From: an uncultured Ruminococcus sp.
Lineage (GTDB): Bacteria; Bacillota; Clostridia; Oscillospirales; Ruminococcaceae
DNA length: 9,262 bases
Direction of reading: 5' to 3'
Assembly (NCBI GenBank): GCA_937898375.1
Contig: CALEJX010000352.1
Location: 1 to 9,262, forward strand
In this document: positions 6,572 to 9,262 of the stretch, piece by piece
How the letters are laid out: each line of letters opens with the position of its first letter
How positions within the stretch are numbered: the stretch's first letter is position 1
Translations under genes and position numbers: made by a program
The notes under the pieces: model-generated
What the model was told of the DNA's origin: nothing
What the model saw: the letters and a program-made list of their open reading frames with translations, nothing else
Database searches by the model: none

Positions 6572-6952
6572 CTAATATGCGATAACGGCATTGAACACAA
6601 AGCCGTCCTTTGCGAAAAATCTCTCCGCCCTTGAAACTGCGCTGTCACGAAGCTCTCTTGCCGCCTTTATCCTGCTCTCCTCGTCAAAAGCCTCCACCGC
6701 CTTGCCCTGTGCAGTGTACATGACCTTGTATTCAGCGGCTTTCAGACATATAAATCTGTAAAAGACCTCCGCTGCCGCCGCAAATTCGCATATAGCCGTC
6801 CCGTCCTCAGCGACCATTCGCTCGCTGTCAACAGCCTTTTCCATTTCATCAGCGCATACCGAAATTATCCCATCGTATACCTCAGCCGCCGTGCTGTCAA
6901 GTCCGCTAAGCTCCATGAAATCGCTTTTTACATTGTCTTTGCTTATTGCCAT
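6572..6952 (-). CDS. Small phage protein, probable head-tail connector (gp6-like)
   Basis: A 126-residue, mostly helical, Ala/Glu-rich protein placed directly after the major capsid gene, where HK97-type phages encode head-tail connector (adaptor) proteins of about this size. These bind the portal ring and form the first neck ring. The opening DNVKSDFMELSGLDSTAAEVYDGIISVCADEM is a pair of helices of the kind seen in gp6/gp15-like adaptors. I placed the start at the ATG at 6952, which has AAAGGGG six bases upstream. An in-frame GTG at 7000 would add 16 basic residues and has only a weak binding site. No diagnostic motif is visible; a head-completion protein is the alternative. Confidence 0.5.
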   Translation of the reverse strand: MAISKDNVKSDFMELSGLDSTAAEVYDGIISVCADEMEKAVDSERMVAEDGTAICEFAAAAEVFYRFICLKAAEYKVMYTAQGKAVEAFDEESRIKAARELRDSAVSRAERFFAKDGFVFNAVIAY

Positions 6953-7012
6953 TTTTCTGCCCCTTTCTATGAAATATCCCGCCCACCGTCCCTTTTTCAC
7001 TATCCTGTCAGC

Positions 7013-7987
7013 TTACTTTGATGTTTTCAGCGTCTTTACCGCACCGCTTGTAAGCACGGAAAATCCTGCAAGTACTGAGCACAATATCTCGTTGCACTGA
7101 TTTGAGATAAGCTTATCGTAATCAATGATAACATCTCCTCCAAGCACCATTTCAACGCCGCAGCTCTGGTCGATACCAACCGCAATGCCGCTTGAAAGCT
7201 GAGGGCATTTTACAAGCGTCACGCCGTAAGGTGTCTGAACAGTGCCGCCTGCCATGTAGTCGCCTATGCAGTATTTCATCTCGTCCATAGCAAGGATCTT
7301 CGCCATAACGTCAGGTGTGCAGACCATAGTCGTCATGTTGTAATCGCCCATTGAAGCCCAGAACGCCGCAAGGTCGGCATAGGTAAGCTCTGTGCCTATA
7401 AGAGTCTGAGCCGTAAGACCCTTTGTTATCTCAGACATTGCAAGACTATTCACATCTTTGCTTATAGCTGCGCCGAGATTTTTCAGCACCACGCCGAATG
7501 CTTCAAGCTTCTGCTTTCTTATTGCTTCAAAAGAACAGCTCAAGCGTCTTGCAAACTTTGTGAGTGTCTTGTTTGAGGTGGCAAGTCTAACATTTGTCAG
7601 CGGCACGTTTCCGCCCTCTGCAACAACGTCCGTTAAGCCTGTCTTTGTAACAGTAAGCCCTCTGAAATCAACGCCGTCAGTGTATGACACCGCCGCCGCT
7701 ACCTTGCCCATGATAGAAGCCTCGTCCATGCCCTGCTTTACAGTACGTCTTATGTACTCAGGGAAAAGCACTGCCGACTCTGTGGAAATGAAGAACTTCT
7801 CCACCCTGTCGGAATTTGCACCCTTTATCTTGATGTCAAAACGCTTGAGCTGTCTTTCAAAAGCGTCAAGCCCCTTGAGTTCGGTGTTCTCGTAGTTTGC
7901 GTCAGGGTCAAGCTCAGCGAGCGCCTGTGTGAATGTCTTGCCTGTGATAGAATAAAGTCCCTTTTCAAGTCTGATTGTATCGTACAT
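7013..7987 (-). CDS. HK97-fold phage major capsid protein
   Basis: A 324-residue protein with the layout of HK97-type capsid subunits. It has a short helical N-arm (about 1-60), then FFISTESAVLFPEYIRRTV (65-83), the usual start of the folded part. An extended E-loop-like region (about 100-135) contains VDFRGLTV and AEGGNVPLTN. A long spine helix follows (about 153-188, SFEAIRKQKLEAFG...), then the alpha/beta A-domain. It assembles into the icosahedral shell. HK97 gp5 has a 102-residue scaffolding domain that is removed; the N-arm here is shorter, so scaffolding may come from the protease's C-terminal tail. The start has AAGGAG seven bases before the ATG. It is separated from the protease gene by 175 bp holding palindromes. 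Confidence 0.8.
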   Translation of the reverse strand: MYDTIRLEKGLYSITGKTFTQALAELDPDANYENTELKGLDAFERQLKRFDIKIKGANSDRVEKFFISTESAVLFPEYIRRTVKQGMDEASIMGKVAAAVSYTDGVDFRGLTVTKTGLTDVVAEGGNVPLTNVRLATSNKTLTKFARRLSCSFEAIRKQKLEAFGVVLKNLGAAISKDVNSLAMSEITKGLTAQTLIGTELTYADLAAFWASMGDYNMTTMVCTPDVMAKILAMDEMKYCIGDYMAGGTVQTPYGVTLVKCPQLSSGIAVGIDQSCGVEMVLGGDVIIDYDKLISNQCNEILCSVLAGFSVLTSGAVKTLKTSK

Positions 7988-8065
7988 ATTATTTTCTCCT
8001 TTTCATGATAAATAGATTTGTCCGTTTTTTTGTACTTGTTTTACATCTTATAAAGCGTTCGTATT

Positions 8066-8090
8066 GCGGGCGAACACTGTTCGCCCCTAC
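8066..8090. repeat. REP-like palindrome (GGGCGAACA / TGTTCGCCC)
   Basis: GGGCGAACA (8068-8076) and TGTTCGCCC (8078-8086) are perfect 9-bp arms around a single base. Read on the minus strand the element is GTAGGGGCGAACAGTG..., a form I associate with dispersed GTAGGGGCG-type intergenic repeats in Ruminococcaceae-like and other bacterial genomes. That association is from general knowledge and was not checked. No T-run follows on either strand, so it is not an ordinary terminator. Confidence 0.6.
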
Positions 8091-8091
8091 T

Positions 8092-8104
8092 GTGATAATA
8101 TCAC
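8092..8104. repeat. Second palindrome GTGATA-A-TATCAC
   Basis: A perfect 6-bp inverted repeat with a one-base centre, starting five bases from the end of the REP-like stem. It probably belongs to the same inserted repeat. The pentamer CGTTC occurs at 8056-8060 and 8104-8108 and could be a target duplication, though so short a match may be chance. Confidence 0.4.
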
Positions 8105-8162
8105 GTTCTTGGCATTCAAGCCCCTATCTCCACATTGTCATCACCCCCTTTTTATCTAGTCA

Positions 8163-8999
8163 TTACATCTTGTAATCCCCTGTGATAAAGCTCTCCCTTT
8201 CGGCTTTGTAGACCTCTTCATTCTCAGCCGCCTGCTTTTCAAGCCTGCTCCTGAAATCGATAAGCTCCGTCACTGTCATAAGCTCCGCAATCTCTTTCAC
8301 ACGCTTTGCGCTCATAAAAGGCTTGCAAAAATAGCTGAGCCTTAAAACGTCCTTTTCAAAGGCTTCTCTCGCCATGGCAAGCTCATAGCTCTTGTCATTG
8401 CTCTCATGCTTCTCCCTCAGGGCAAAACGCTTTGTCACCCCTGCATTCACCTGCGCAGGTACAGCCACGAATGACCACTCGTAAGCGTCAAGCGGCTCGT
8501 CAAGGATGTGATAACACAGCTTTCCGCCGTATTCACCGCCCTTTTCATGGTCACAGCCGCCCTTGTACATATCCGCTCCGCACAACGAGCAAAGCTTCTT
8601 TCCCACTGTACAGCTAACAGAGACCTCTTTCTTTATTCCGCCCTGAATCTCGCTTATAAGGTCTCCGTTCGACCCTGTGCGCACCATGTAAGCCTTTGCC
8701 ATAAGCCTGCGGTAGACCTCGCCGTCCGCCGTTATCTTCTCAGGCAGAGTTTCCACCCAAGTGTCGAATATCCTAGCCGACTGCTTTGCACTCTTAGGGT
8801 CATGGTCGAAAATACCCGTCCTGCCCTTAAAAAGCTCCGCAAGCTTTTCCAAAGCGCTTGAGGAGAACTTCTCTCCGTCCCTGTCAATGTCATTATCACA
8901 AAGCGCCACCCTGAAAACAAACACCTTGTCCTCAGTGAGCGGCTCTCTCGCATAGCCGTTTATCTTTTCAAGTTCCTCGCCTGATACTGTTTCGCTCAT
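8163..8999 (-). CDS. Phage prohead (capsid maturation) protease, HK97 gp4-like
   Basis: A 278-residue protein. The N-terminal two thirds match HK97/HSV-type maturation proteases, which cleave scaffold and capsid N-termini inside the prohead. There is an early strand, FVFRVALCDNDIDRDGEKFS (27-46), and a candidate catalytic His66 in GIFDHDP. The candidate catalytic Ser is in KKEVSVSCTV (127 or 129), and WSFVAVPAQVNAGVTK (175-190) closes the domain. An inserted Cys/His cluster (Cys137, Cys140, Cys149, His151, Cys162, His164) looks like a zinc-binding knuckle, a variant I recall from Clostridia prophages. Residues about 203-265 form a charged helical tail that may be a fused scaffold. The ATG overlaps the portal stop codon (ATGA), with AAGGAGG upstream, so translation is coupled. 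Confidence 0.82.
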   Translation of the reverse strand: MSETVSGEELEKINGYAREPLTEDKVFVFRVALCDNDIDRDGEKFSSSALEKLAELFKGRTGIFDHDPKSAKQSARIFDTWVETLPEKITADGEVYRRLMAKAYMVRTGSNGDLISEIQGGIKKEVSVSCTVGKKLCSLCGADMYKGGCDHEKGGEYGGKLCYHILDEPLDAYEWSFVAVPAQVNAGVTKRFALREKHESNDKSYELAMAREAFEKDVLRLSYFCKPFMSAKRVKEIAELMTVTELIDFRSRLEKQAAENEEVYKAERESFITGDYKM

Positions 9000-9262
9000 T
9001 GCATTTCCTCCTTTTTTCTCTCGTTCTCTACCCTTTCGTTTTCAAGCTCCGCCGCCTTAGCCTGCGCATTGTAAAGCCTTGACTTTGCCAGAGCTTCCTC
9101 GTCCTGAAGATTGATGTTATCCCACTCTATCTCCACTCCGCAGGCATATCCGCTGAGCCTTAAAAACGTCTCGCATATCTCTCTGAGTATAGGTTCAAGC
9201 AGTCTGCGGTAATATTCCAGCTCGCTTGTGAGGATATCCGATTGCTGAGCGGACATTCTCTC
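8996..9262 (-). CDS. Phage portal protein, C-terminal fragment (runs off right edge)
   Basis: The last 88 codons of a gene entering from the right edge; the frame is open to base 9262, so the ATG at 9256 is probably internal. The segment SELEYYRRLLEPILREICETF, then VEIEWDNINLQDEEALAKSR and a charged coiled-coil end rich in Glu, Lys and Asn, matches the usual C-terminus of portal proteins of tailed phages: a helix described as 'LLEPIL', an acidic strand with W-D-x-I, then the crown helix. The portal is the dodecameric ring at the capsid vertex through which DNA passes. Overlap with the downstream protease gene (ATGA) fits the standard portal-protease-capsid order. Large terminase would be expected further right, outside the window. 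Confidence 0.68.
   Translation of the reverse strand, partial: ERMSAQQSDILTSELEYYRRLLEPILREICETFLRLSGYACGVEIEWDNINLQDEEALAKSRLYNAQAKAAELENERVENERKKEEMQ

Larger units (their letters stand above)
7988..8162 (-). other. 175-bp gap between the protease and capsid genes
   Basis: The only large gap in the phage-like operon. In transcription order it holds an SD-like AAGGGGGTG followed by a frame of only a few codons, two adjacent palindromes, an A-rich stretch, and the capsid ribosome binding site. I see no clear promoter or T-tailed terminator. The gap could set capsid expression relative to the protease through mRNA structure. Confidence 0.5.

Noticed and set aside
6953..7000. GTG start at 7000 for the connector-like protein
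   Set aside because: Weak upstream site and an atypical basic extension; the ATG at 6952 has a proper AAAGGGG.
7458..7895. Plus-strand reading frame antisense to the capsid gene
   Set aside because: It is antisense to a convincing HK97-fold capsid protein and has no features of its own.
8066..8104. CRISPR array or terminator in the protease-capsid gap
   Set aside because: The two palindromes differ, there is no repeated unit with spacers, and no T-run follows.

Overview
The window looks like genomic DNA, possibly a metagenomic contig, from a low-to-mid-GC Clostridia bacterium. Ruminococcus or a close relative is the best guess. The basis is the codon bias of the sugar-transport operon (ACA, TCA, AAG, CAG and CTT strongly preferred), its gene order, and a GGGGCGAACA palindrome that I associate with intergenic repeats in such genomes. 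This is an inference; no taxonomic marker gene is present.

Left edge (1-404). On the minus strand, bases 1-286 hold the N-terminal 95 codons of a Na+/phosphate symporter-like protein running off the edge, in CpG-rich DNA unlike the sugar-transport genes that follow. A near-consensus sigma-70 promoter on the plus strand (348-376) points right. Just after it, LacI-family homology begins abruptly, without the DNA-binding domain. Position ~377-392 is therefore either a rearrangement breakpoint or an assembly chimera.

Centre (405-4859). A plus-strand carbohydrate-uptake operon: a LacI-type regulator lacking its helix-turn-helix, a substrate-binding lipoprotein, a long GC-rich hairpin, two MalF/MalG-type permeases, and a strong intrinsic terminator. 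No ATPase is encoded, so a shared MsmK-type ATPase elsewhere in the genome presumably drives it.

Right half (4889-9262). A leftward phage-like structural operon on the minus strand. In transcription order it holds: portal C-terminus (cut by the window edge), HK97-type prohead protease with a Cys/His cluster and a helical tail, a palindrome-rich gap, HK97-fold major capsid protein, a small head-tail connector-like protein, a tail-terminator-like protein, a small P2 gpU-like protein and a gpD/gp27-like baseplate hub. The genes are intact and tightly coupled. No tail tube, sheath, tape measure, fibre or lysis gene lies between the capsid genes and the hub. The operon ends 77 bp from the sugar operon and converges on the same terminator. 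This compact capsid-neck-hub layout is the most interesting feature: it could be a minimal or domesticated particle, or a prophage remnant left by deletion.
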